DNA from: an uncultured Sanguibacteroides sp.
Lineage (GTDB): Bacteria > Bacteroidota > Bacteroidia > Bacteroidales > Marinifilaceae
Assembly (NCBI RefSeq): GCF_900543425.1
Contig: NZ_UQRQ01000005.1
Span: forward strand, 1 to 64,000
Reading direction: 5' to 3'
Length of the DNA: 64,000 nt
Part shown: positions 44,349 to 54,000 of the stretch, in pieces
Position numbering within the stretch: the first letter of the stretch is position 1
How the letters are laid out: each line of letters starts with the position of its first letter
Notes under the pieces: model-generated
What the model was told of the DNA's origin: nothing
Databases searched by the model: none
What the model saw: the letters and a program-made list of their open reading frames with translations, nothing else
Program-made: the position numbers and the translations under genes

Positions 44349-45998
44349 ATGGAAGAAAGTTTTTTATTCTATATAGAACAAAGTATTAAAGAAAATTGGG
44401 ATCGTCCGGCCCTGACTGACTACAAAGGGGTAAATTGCAGTTACAAGGACGTAGCCCGAAAAATCGAAAAATTACATATCCTTTTTGAAAATGCCGGTAT
44501 CAAACGAGGAGACAAGATCGCTTTATGCGGACGTAATTCCACCAATTGGGGAATCGCTTTTTTAGCCACCCTATCATACGGGGCCGTAGCTGTTCCCATT
44601 TTGAACGAATTCAAAACGGATAATATTCACAATATCGTCAATCATTCCGAAGCTAAATTATTGTTCGTGGGAAGTGTCGTATGGGAAGGATTAAATGAAA
44701 ATTCCATGGAACTTTTAGAGGGAATTATCAGTATGGAAGATTACTCGTTGCTTATTTCGCGTAGTCATTCTCTAACGGAAGCCCGCAATCGATTGAACGA
44801 ATTTTTCGGGAAAAAATATCCAGAGCGTTTTAAACCGGAGAACGTTAATTATCAATACGATAATTTAAAAGACCTGGCAGTCATTAACTATACCTCAGGA
44901 ACAACCAGCTTCTCGAAAGGGGTAATGCTTCCGTATCGAAGCTTATGGTCAAATTTGAAATTTGCCTTTGGTGTATTTGGCAAACTACCGGAAGAACGGG
45001 TCATTTCCATGTTACCCATGGCTCATATGTATGGTCTGGCTTTCGAATTCATTTACGAATTCGCCAGCGGCGCACATATTTTCTTTTTAACTCGTACTCC
45101 TTCCCCGAAAATCATTGCGGAAGCTTTTGCCACGATCAAACCGAATTTAATCATATCAGTACCGCTTATCATTGAAAAGATCATTCGTAAAAAGGTATTT
45201 CCCACGTTAGAAAAACCGATTATGAAGTTATTATTAAACCTTCCTCTCATCGATAAAAAAGTAAAACAATCTATTCGGCAAAAAGTCATTGATGCTTTTG
45301 GAGGTAATTTTAAAGAACTTATTATCGGAGGGGCAGCTCTTAATAAAGAGGTAGAGGAATTTTTACGTTCCATAGACTTCCCCTATACCGTTGGGTATGG
45401 AATGACAGAATGCGGTCCCATTCTTTCCTACGACGGGTGGGAGACATTTAAAAAAGGCTCTTGCGGAAAAGCTGTTCCGCGAATGCAATTAAAAATCGAC
45501 TCTTCCGATCCTGCCCATATTGTAGGTGAAATATTAGCCAAAGGAGATAACCTGATGTACGGTTATTATAAAAACGAAACGGCAACCAAAGCGGCTTTTA
45601 CCCCCGACGGATGGTTACACACGGGAGATTTGGGTCTGATAGATCCCGACGGTTATCTATATATCAAGGGACGCAGTAAAAATATGATCCTGGGACCGAG
45701 CGGTCAAAACATATACCCGGAGGAGATTGAAGATCAAATTAATAATCTTCCATATGTTGCGGAATCCATCGTAATTGAAAAAGAAGGTAAACTAATTGCC
45801 CTGATTTATCCGGATTTTGAAGCTGCCACCGCAGACCATAAGGAATCAGAAGAGTGTCTTACTACTATCATGGAAGAAAATCGCCAGGAAGTCAATAAAA
45901 CACTTCCCGCCTACAGCCAGATAACAAAAGTAAAAATCTATAATGAGGAGTTTGAGAAAACTCCTAAACGTAGTATCAAACGTTATTTATACCAATAA
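44349..45998 (+). CDS. AMP-dependent acyl-CoA ligase, copy 2
   Basis: A 549-residue paralogue of the ligase at 41870, alike over the whole length and with the same motifs (YTSGTTSFSKGVMLP, VGYGMTECGP, TGDLGLIDPDGYLYIKGRSKN, KTPKRSIKRYLYQ). In the ATP loop the usual Pro before KG is Ser here (SFSKG), a minor change. The Met at 44349 aligns with the paralogue start. Differences are concentrated in the acyl-binding half, so the two may prefer different chains. Own promoter and terminator. Confidence 0.9.
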   Translation: MEESFLFYIEQSIKENWDRPALTDYKGVNCSYKDVARKIEKLHILFENAGIKRGDKIALCGRNSTNWGIAFLATLSYGAVAVPILNEFKTDNIHNIVNHSEAKLLFVGSVVWEGLNENSMELLEGIISMEDYSLLISRSHSLTEARNRLNEFFGKKYPERFKPENVNYQYDNLKDLAVINYTSGTTSFSKGVMLPYRSLWSNLKFAFGVFGKLPEERVISMLPMAHMYGLAFEFIYEFASGAHIFFLTRTPSPKIIAEAFATIKPNLIISVPLIIEKIIRKKVFPTLEKPIMKLLLNLPLIDKKVKQSIRQKVIDAFGGNFKELIIGGAALNKEVEEFLRSIDFPYTVGYGMTECGPILSYDGWETFKKGSCGKAVPRMQLKIDSSDPAHIVGEILAKGDNLMYGYYKNETATKAAFTPDGWLHTGDLGLIDPDGYLYIKGRSKNMILGPSGQNIYPEEIEDQINNLPYVAESIVIEKEGKLIALIYPDFEAATADHKESEECLTTIMEENRQEVNKTLPAYSQITKVKIYNEEFEKTPKRSIKRYLYQ

Positions 45999-46002
45999 AA
46001 TA

Positions 46003-46034
46003 AAAAGGAGCTGTCGGAAAGGATAGCTCCTTTT
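46003..46034 (+). terminator. Intrinsic terminator after acyl-CoA ligase copy 2
   Basis: AAAAGGAGCT pairs with AGCTCCTTTT across a 12-base loop. Confidence 0.8.
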
Positions 46035-46286
46035 CATATAAAACTCTACTTTGCAAATACCCATTAAGTATTGGAGTCTACTTCTCTGTTACTTTTGTAT
46101 GTCTTGTACAAAAAGCCCTTTTACATCATCAATCAATATACTGATTATCAGTAGAATAATTGACAATTTTGTCTATATAGTAACACATAAACCATTTTGT
46201 TATACTCGAATTAAATGTTCAAAGACGATTTTTGTCCGTTCTGTATAAAACCTTTATAATCTTACGATTTACAATATTAAAATACA

Positions 46287-46310
46287 ATTAATAAACGTTC
46301 GTTTATTAAT
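46287..46310. promoter_or_regulatory. Palindromic operator-like site 1
   Basis: ATTAATAAACG and CGTTTATTAAT are perfect inverted arms separated by TT. The centre ACG-NN-CGT matches the palindrome at 46442. It lies in the long AT-rich region upstream of the lipoprotein gene. The rest of that region (46041-46404) shows no gene. Confidence 0.6.
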
Positions 46311-46404
46311 ATCCATGAGCGTTTAAATGATAAAATAAAGTATGAATATGTGATTTGTAAATTAACTACGTTATAGTCAGATGTATAAAAGACTTGTTTG
46401 TTTT

Positions 46405-46436
46405 TTTGAATATATGATTTGTTTTGCTTAAATTTG
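46405..46436 (+). promoter_or_regulatory. Full promoter of the lipoprotein gene at 46486
   Basis: TTTG at 46405-46408, a 20-bp gap and TAAATTTG at 46429-46436. The transcript should start near 46443. Confidence 0.65.
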
Positions 46437-46441
46437 GTTTC

Positions 46442-46459
46442 ATAAAACGAACGTTTTAT
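46442..46459. promoter_or_regulatory. Palindromic operator-like site 2 at the transcript start
   Basis: ATAAAACG and CGTTTTAT are perfect arms separated by AA. The site covers the predicted transcription start, the classic place for a repressor. The form is that of TetR-type operators; no TetR gene is in the window. Confidence 0.65.
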
Positions 46460-46485
46460 TATCATCTAATATTAAACAATAGAGT

Positions 46486-47916
46486 ATGAAAATGCACATA
46501 ATCAGTCTTGTTACTTATGTTTTAGTATCTACATTATTTATTTCTTGTATCAAAAAAATCGATTTATCCGAGAAACAAGAAGAAGAAGAGCAGAAAGAAA
46601 AAGAAGAGATTGCTTATATTTATCCATTTAAGAGCGAATCCCACGATATCACAGCTGAACTTGTCATTAAGACGGACGGTAAAATCGACTTAAAAGAGAT
46701 TGAAGCAGAAATCCCCCCTTTGAAATACAATAAGTCCTGGTTATTCCTCTTAACACAGGATGATTGTAGTCAAACAGCTTATTGCAATACATGGGCGGCC
46801 ATTCACGGTAAACCGTTATCTTCAAAATACTATTACGATGCCGCACATTTAAAAGCCGGAGACTTACCGCCGGATAGCTACAATCTCGGAAAAACATTGG
46901 GTTGTACCGACGGTGCAGGTAATGAGGTACGTTTTTCTTTCACGACGACACTTGCACCCGAATGGGAATGGATGAACACGAAACCTTCCGTACAAGTCGG
47001 TTTCACCCAAAATTACTACCGTTTCTATATGAAATCCGGCCTTATTTGGAATAACGTTATCGAAATGGTCAATTACGGCGTCGGCATAGCCTTCCATGAT
47101 GTAAAAACCTCCATGGTTCACGATCCGGATAGCATCAAAGCACATTATATAGCCTCCCAAGGGATTATTTCAGACAAACTATCGGGACGGGGATGCAAGG
47201 TCTTAGCAGAACCCAATGGCAATAAGACTTACGTGGAAGCGGCTCTAAAATATGATCCGATCCAGATCATGACGGCACAAAGCGAAGCCTCTACCTTATA
47301 TCCGTTTAAAACGACAAATGATTTACACAAACAATTACTGAACAGGTACTTCTACTCTCCGGAACAAACCCAAAAAGCCATACAGTCCGAATTACAAAAA
47401 AGAAAGGAAGAGAGAACTGCCATTTTAATCGGAGTTCACAAAACCGATCCCGATTGGGCACAATTTCTCCTTTGGCTTAACAATACTTACGGAAAAGACG
47501 GGGACGATTCTGTTTGGTCTCCCAATATGGAAGAGTATTACGAGTATAATTACTACCGTATCCACAGTATTATTAAAAAGCAACTCAACAACAACACGTT
47601 GAAATTAACCATTACTTTACCATCCAAAGCATACTTCTATTACCCCTCCATTACCATTAATTTAAGTCATCTAAAAAAGCAACATATCACCTCCGTTATC
47701 TCCGGAAATACCGTTAGTGGATTATCTTACGAAGATCATCATAACGGCCTTATGCTGAACATCGATTGCCGGAAATTCCTATCGGATCACGCTACCCATT
47801 TTGTCAAAAAATATGAATCCGACAAAACACCATCCAACCGAAACGATGCTCTCTATTTTATAAATTGCTTAAAGGACTCCGACAAAAAAAGAGAATTACT
47901 GAAAAGAATAAAATAA
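46486..47916 (+). CDS. Lipoprotein, possible polysaccharide-deacetylase-like fold
   Basis: A 476-residue protein with a lipobox at the end of its signal (LVSTLFISC, Cys near 21) and an acidic linker. The core has blocks that loosely recall NodB-type deacetylases: WLFLLTQDDCSQTAY near residue 86 (DD motif), FHDVKTSMVHD near 205, and VLAEPNGNKTYVEAAL near 244. These are suggestive but weak, so the enzyme activity is not established. The C-terminal third has a beta-rich look (LKLTITLPSKAYFYYPSITINL). It stands alone, with two palindromic operator-like sites upstream and a strong terminator. Confidence 0.72.
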   Translation: MKMHIISLVTYVLVSTLFISCIKKIDLSEKQEEEEQKEKEEIAYIYPFKSESHDITAELVIKTDGKIDLKEIEAEIPPLKYNKSWLFLLTQDDCSQTAYCNTWAAIHGKPLSSKYYYDAAHLKAGDLPPDSYNLGKTLGCTDGAGNEVRFSFTTTLAPEWEWMNTKPSVQVGFTQNYYRFYMKSGLIWNNVIEMVNYGVGIAFHDVKTSMVHDPDSIKAHYIASQGIISDKLSGRGCKVLAEPNGNKTYVEAALKYDPIQIMTAQSEASTLYPFKTTNDLHKQLLNRYFYSPEQTQKAIQSELQKRKEERTAILIGVHKTDPDWAQFLLWLNNTYGKDGDDSVWSPNMEEYYEYNYYRIHSIIKKQLNNNTLKLTITLPSKAYFYYPSITINLSHLKKQHITSVISGNTVSGLSYEDHHNGLMLNIDCRKFLSDHATHFVKKYESDKTPSNRNDALYFINCLKDSDKKRELLKRIK

Positions 47917-47961
47917 AGATTGTGCCGGAAATGGTTAAACTATTTCCGGCACAATCTTTTC
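47915..47961 (+). terminator. Strong bidirectional terminator
   Basis: A perfect 18-bp stem, AAAGATTGTGCCGGAAAT with its complement, around a 9-base loop. It ends the lipoprotein gene and lies 25 bp beyond the end of the convergent Ig protein gene at 47984. Confidence 0.88.
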
Positions 47962-47983
47962 CAAACAAACTCGTAAAGCTTTA

Positions 47984-48400
47984 TTATTCCAAATCAGGCT
48001 GTATCGTCACGTTAAATGTTACGTCGGTAGTTCCGATTGTATTCCTGAGTACGATCTTATATCTTCCTGAATCCTTTGTTTTCGCCTCTTTTAGAGTAAC
48101 GGTCACCTTATTTTTTTGTATATCGATACCTTCCGAAGGCTGATACAACTTACCATCCTTATACACCTCACAAGTTGCCTCCGGTTGCGAGGTGTATTCA
48201 ATATAAAAGGAAACGATCTGCCCTTCGAAACCTTTAACATTAAGACTTTTAGGAATTTTCTGGGTTATCACCGGTTGAACACCCGTACCACGAAGTACCC
48301 CCTCCGTAACATCACGATTCTCTGATTCCTTAACATCGTTATTTTTAAACCCGGTAAAACTTACAAATAACATTAAAACAACTAATAATTTCTTCCGCAT
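47984..48400 (-). CDS. Small exported Ig-like domain protein, copy 1
   Basis: A 138-residue protein with signal peptide (MRKKLLVVLMLFVSFTGF) followed by one immunoglobulin I-set-like domain. The strand pattern is GFEGQIVSFYIEYTSQPEATCEVYKDG and then KDSGRYKIVLRNTIGTTDV with final strand TFNVTI. The core Cys pair of animal Ig domains is missing. Four such genes occur within 7 kb and share the leader and the VYKDG / SGxYKIVLxN blocks. A TATTTTTG -7 box lies at 48434-48441 on the minus strand. Role unknown; a periplasmic binding or adhesion part is possible. Confidence 0.8.
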   Translation of the reverse strand: MRKKLLVVLMLFVSFTGFKNNDVKESENRDVTEGVLRGTGVQPVITQKIPKSLNVKGFEGQIVSFYIEYTSQPEATCEVYKDGKLYQPSEGIDIQKNKVTVTLKEAKTKDSGRYKIVLRNTIGTTDVTFNVTIQPDLE

Positions 48401-48632
48401 AATCTCTCAATTTAAACTAATTAATACATTTTACAAAAATAGACAAAATAAATTTTAGAAAAAAAATTACCGATCTTTTTAATCAAAATAATCTTACACG
48501 TAACGCACGATTCCTGATTCTTAAAAAAACCAGAATATAATTCTTGATAAAATAATTCAGATTTACAATTAGATAAAAATTCAAATTAGATAAACCATAG
48601 TACCAGAGAACTATAAAAATATTCTTTAATTA

Positions 48633-49600
48633 TGGGGAATCAGGTATCTTCCGTGGGATATTCATAATATTTTTAGAAACATCTTTTTATCGAAATAAGA
48701 AAACTATAAAATTTTTCGGTTTCATAACTCTAAAACCCGAATCCTCATTATCGACTATAATTTCCTCTTCATCCTTGTTAGAAATGAAAAATAGATGAAT
48801 CTACACTAAAAACGTCGATTATCTTATCACTTGAAGGTAGCTTGCCTCTTTTGTTTCCAACAGTATCACAACTGGAAGATCCTGAGCCAAAGGTATTCCC
48901 ATCGTGAAAATAATCTCCCAAGAAATAATTGTAAGCTGCACGTTCTAATCTCTCGTCACCCACGGAGGGGAATCATTCACATTTGCTTATCAAACTCTAC
49001 AAGATCCGGAACGGCACTTCTGTTAAAAAGCCAATCCCCCGGCAAAAACAAAGAATCCACAGGTAACGTATAAGGCTTCTTCTGAAAATAAACAAATTAC
49101 GGAGAATTAGCGGATAAGCAATCACGGATAACACAAAGAAACCTATTCACATCAGCAAAATAAATCTCCGTTGTAACAGGTAATTCTCCAGATTAACATG
49201 TCCCGTTAAATTCACAAACATATTTGACATAAACCTTGACACCGAATCGAGTAAACCATTTAACCAATCATTCTCAAAAAAATAAAGAATCCAAAAACAA
49301 CGAATAGAGTCAGTAAACTGATCACCCCGTGACAAGCGAAATAGGCTAAAAAATAAGAGATTCCCCCAAAAATAAACTAGGATAAAAAGGGCAAGAAACC
49401 CAATAAAAGAGATAAGTATACAAACCGAAAGAAAGGGAATAAAAACTGACATTCATCAGGATGGAAACATCGAACACGATAAAATTTACTAGCGTGAAAA
49501 ACAGTAATCTTCCCAAGAAGTTTGCGGTCACAATCTCCCCGTTATTCAAGGAGCAGCCCCATAACATTTCCATCGCTTTAAACCAGCCTCCCCTCAAGGC
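48633..49600 (-). pseudogene. Decayed second copy of the ABC-2 permease/peptidase-like gene
   Basis: Homologous to parts of the intact gene at 51085-54402 in the same order and strand. 49080-49600 matches the region encoding the third to seventh membrane helices (NFLGRLLFFTLVNFIVF; ENDWLNGLLDSVSRF). 48633-49030 matches the region near residues 820-965 (VFSVDSSIF). An internal deletion of about 1.65 kb joins the two parts near 49035. The first ~95 codons and last ~140 codons are absent and several frameshifts break the frame. Not functional. Confidence 0.82.
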
Positions 49601-49877
49601 TGTCCTATTAAATTAATTATAAAAAGCACGTCAACAATATTGGAATAAAAAATCATATAAACTTTAGACTTGAGCATGACTTATAAAATTCAATCCAACA
49701 AAAAGTTAAACAAATTATTTTTTAATACTAATATCAGTTGACAAAAACTATTAATTAACAACATTAAGAATAGATTAAATATATTCCTACAAGAAAAATT
49801 AATTTGATTCATTATATAAAGAATTGGCTCGAGATATACTTTTAATCCCAAAACCAATTCTTGTCAAATACAACATG

Positions 49878-50297
49878 TTAATTATCCGGATCAGCATAGA
49901 TCTTTACATTAAATATCACGTTAGTCTCTCCTGCCGAATTTTTAAGCACAATCTTATATTCCCCTGAATCTTGCCGAGCAGCACATAATAGTTTAACTGT
50001 TAGAACTTCACTAGTAAAAGAAACATCTTCCGAAGATTGCCATAGTTCGCCATCTTTATATATTTTATAAGTAGCCTCTGGATTTGCAGTAAAATTAATT
50101 TCAAATTTAACAATTTGTCCTACAAAACCTTTTACATTACCATCACGAGGAGTCGTATAGTTAACAACAGGTTTACTCGGTGGTGCAAAAAGTAATATTT
50201 TACTAATATTGACATCACTAATTTTTTCTACTTCTTGACTTCTAAACCCTGTAAAACTTAAAAATAAGATCAAAACAAATAATATATTTATTTTCAT
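49878..50297 (-). CDS. Small exported Ig-like domain protein, copy 2
   Basis: A 139-residue paralogue with leader MKINILFVLILFLSFTGF and one I-set-like domain. The blocks are GFVGQIVKFEINFTANPEATYKIYKDGEL and RQDSGEYKIVLKNSAGETNVIFNVKI. It is AT-rich like its siblings. It follows copy 3 on the same strand, with ~180 bp between, so each gene could have its own promoter. Closest in the array to copy 1 by the PEAT and KDG blocks. No catalytic residues seen. Confidence 0.8.
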   Translation of the reverse strand: MKINILFVLILFLSFTGFRSQEVEKISDVNISKILLFAPPSKPVVNYTTPRDGNVKGFVGQIVKFEINFTANPEATYKIYKDGELWQSSEDVSFTSEVLTVKLLCAARQDSGEYKIVLKNSAGETNVIFNVKIYADPDN

Positions 50298-50480
50298 TGT
50301 CTCAAATTTAGATGATTAATTATTTTATTTTTTAATAATATAAGATCATAATAATTATAATATAACAAATCATGATCTCCTTTACCCGTAATTTCATATT
50401 TCTTGGCACAACAACAAGAATATTTATATAAAATTTAATGTTACTGGCAAATTTCATCGAAATAAATATACAATAAGATG

Positions 50481-50891
50481 TTATTCATTAGGATATATCT
50501 TCACATTAAATTTGGCTTCAGCTGTTCCAGCTTTATTCCAAAGCACAATTTTATATTCCCCAGAGTGAGCTAATTTTACATTCTTTATAGTACATTCCAT
50601 CGTGTCTTGATTTTTACTAATATTTCCAGAACCAAATTGTTCACCATCCTTTAATATTACAAATTCAGTAGACGCATCTGCAACAAATTCAATAGCAAAT
50701 GTCATAATCTGACCTTCAAAACATTTAACCTCACCATTACGAGGAATCGTTCTAGTTATCACAGGCGCTTGCGACAAAACAGCATATAACTCCTTAGAAA
50801 TATTAAGACTGTTAGAAGTTACCACCTCTTTATTTTTAAACCCCGTAAGACTTACAAATAACATTAAAACAAATAATAATTTTTTCTTCAT
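50481..50891 (-). CDS. Small exported Ig-like domain protein, copy 3
   Basis: A 136-residue paralogue with leader MKKKLLFVLMLFVSLTGF and one I-set-like domain. The blocks are FEGQIMTFAIEFVADASTEFVILKDGEQF and LAHSGEYKIVLWNKAGTAEAKFNVKI. It directly follows the 1105-residue permease gene (193-bp gap). This fits a repeating permease-then-Ig unit, also seen with the decayed permease and copy 1. The loop between the two halves is the most divergent part. Confidence 0.8.
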   Translation of the reverse strand: MKKKLLFVLMLFVSLTGFKNKEVVTSNSLNISKELYAVLSQAPVITRTIPRNGEVKCFEGQIMTFAIEFVADASTEFVILKDGEQFGSGNISKNQDTMECTIKNVKLAHSGEYKIVLWNKAGTAEAKFNVKIYPNE

Positions 50892-51084
50892 AGTCGTAAA
50901 TTTTAATTAGTTAATATAATTTGCCAATTTAAATAATATACATTGTCGACATTAATAATATATTTATAACTAAAAGATATATCACAATAAACATCAACAT
51001 AACGATCATCTCAGATCATCATTTTTCATTCTCAAAAGCAGTTAAAATCAGTTATTATTACACCAGTATGCAATAAATTAAACA

Positions 51085-54000
51085 TCACTCTTTTACTTTT
51101 ACCCATTTCACGGCATCAGCCACAAGTCCCTGAGAATACTCTTCATTCATTTTTTTATCACTTAGTGTTACCCTTGCGTTTTCAGTAAAATCAAATACTC
51201 CAAGAGAGACCCAACATCCCAAGTCGTCCTCTCCCGGAGCAACAACCACTTCATGCTCTTTTCTGCCATCAAAAACGGTATAAAAACGTGAAGTTTCTTG
51301 CTTTTTCTTTTCTGATAAAGAAGAGAATTCAATCCAATCAGGAATACTTTTCCGACCGCCACCGGCGAAGGTCGTATAGTAAAAAAAAACCTCATACTTC
51401 CCTGCTTCAGGCAACCGAACACTCCATTCCACTTTTTGTTTACCTTCGCTAACTTCTTTATAAAGCGCACTTCGCACCGGGAAACCATAGAAATGTTCTT
51501 TAATCGTGGGTAACCAAGTATCTTCCGTGAGATATTCATAATATTTTTTAGAAACATCTTTTTGCCGGAATAAAGAAGTTATAAAATTTTTCGGTTTTAC
51601 GATTCTAAAACCCGAATCCTCATTATCAACTATAATTTCGTCGCTGCTCGAAGCGAAAATAGACGAATCCACACTAAAAACACCGGTTATCGTGTCCTTA
51701 CTCAAACAACTTGCCTCTTCCGGCTCTAATCGAATCATTGAAGGAAGATTCTGAGCCAATGGCGTTCCTATGCTAAAAACTGCCTTTAAACTGGAAATCC
51801 GAGATACACGTGTTCTGATTTCCTTTGCCTCGTGAGGGGGAATAATCCATGCCTGATGAAATTCTGTCTCGACAAGACCGGGCACATCACTCCTATTGAA
51901 TACCTTAAAACAGTACAGCCAATAGGGTTCGTCTATTCCCGTAATCTTTATTGCCCGAGGTTCTCTGATATCAAGTATAGGCAATCGGTTGGTATGATAC
52001 CAATCCTCCACGAGTGAGTCCAAACGAACCCCGAAGGCCAGATGAAATTGGTCAAAAAACACTTTTGCGGTCGTCTCTCTGAAAAAATTGTTTGCTAGAA
52101 AACCATGATAAAACTGACGAAATGGTTCGTTTCCCACTAACAAAGAGATATATGAATACAACTCCTCGCTTTTTTTACGAATGATATTTTCCAGCACTTC
52201 CGGTAACAATGAATGGTCATATAAAGCATCTTTCAGGCTATTATGACTCAGATATTCCACGGCAACATAATCATCAACGGGAGAAGACCATGCTTTAAGA
52301 CCTCCATACCTGCGGGCCACGTTAGCCAGAACATCATGTAAAATCGGGTATTCCCGGGAAGCAATAAATGTCGTTTTACCCCGCATCATGGGACGTATAT
52401 CACAACTACCCTCTCCAAATAACGTTTTAATATCACGCAACTTCATTCTTATATCCATAAAATTCTCTTTTTCCTCCTCGGCTTTACCATCCGGACTTTC
52501 AAAAGGATAACCTTTTATAGAATAGGCTTTCTCGGGAAGAAAAACAAGTCCTCCCTGCACTCTCTCTCCACCTCTTTGCATCACTCCTGGAAAACAATAA
52601 AAAGCAACAGGCACTTCCAAGAGCGTCACCCAACGATACGGGTATTGCTGTATCGGATCATGAATTTCTCGCTCCTTATTATAAAAACTTGCGATATAAC
52701 ATTTTTCCAGAAATTTCGGCGTTTGTATACATTCTTCACTCTCCATACCACGTTTAATATGCGAGAGTCTTGACACGATAGTGTCTTTCAGTAAAATATC
52801 GTAATCCTTAAGAAGGTACTCGTGATCAGGCAAATAATAGAGTTCCAAACGAACAGGACCTAACGAGGCCATCCGTTTCTTGTAATGTCCAATACAAAGA
52901 CTAATACCCGGCATACCATGATCAAAAGCAAACACGGTTTCTCCTTCTCTCTCGCTAACAACATCTCCCTGAGAAATAGCCGTCAGCATGGGATCATGTT
53001 CCACGCTTAAACTATAGCGGGAAAAATTTACATCCCGAACTCCCGACTCCCCGTATGGAGGCACACAAACCGGATACCAGACACATTCAGGCGTGAGTAA
53101 CTTGTAATCTTTACCGCAAAAGGCAGGTGAATAACCGAAACCATATATACCGATACGATTTACTCTCGAAAAATTGTAGTCTCGTGTGATCACGTCCAGA
53201 AAACACAGGTCATTGTCAACACCTCCCTCGTAACTCATAACAACCTCGCAGTTCTCTCCCGGCTTTAACTCTTTACCCGTGATCAATGCCTGGTGATCCT
53301 TACGGAAAGAAACGGGTTGACCGTCAATATCGAGACGATTCACGGTCAAACCCGGGTTAAGGTAAATCACGAGAGGGATTACAACAGATGCTCGATTTGT
53401 AACGGTCAACTCGCTGACCACGGAGATATCACCATTCCCGAGCTCCTTCACCTGCAAATCATTCCGTACCACACGGGCTGCAGGATGTTTACCATGTTCG
53501 GCGTAAACCTGCCTGTAAATCTCCCGGTTCATATTAACGGAAGTGTGACGAACGTAATAAGCAAAAGCCAGTCCACAAGCGAAAACAAAAAATCCACAAG
53601 CAACACCCACGGTTTTTCTGAAAATAAGCAAATCATTGGGAATTCGCGGGTAAGGAATCACGGACAACACCAGAAAACCTATTCCCGTCAACAAGATAAA
53701 TCCCCGTTGCAACAAGTAATTCCCCAGGTTAACGTGACCCGTGAAATCCGAGAACATGCTCGGTATAAATCGTGCAACCGGGTCAAGCAAACCATTTAAC
53801 CAATCGCTCCCGAAAAAAATAAAAACTCCAAGAACAGCAAATAGGATCAGTAAGCTGATTCCCTGGTGACGAACGAAGAGGGCCACGAGATAAGAAATTC
53901 CCAAAAAATAAACCAGGGTAGGCAAGGTTAAGGTAACCCAATAAAAAAGATAGGCCCATAAATCGAAAGAGCGGGAATAAAAATTGGCGTTGATCAAGAT

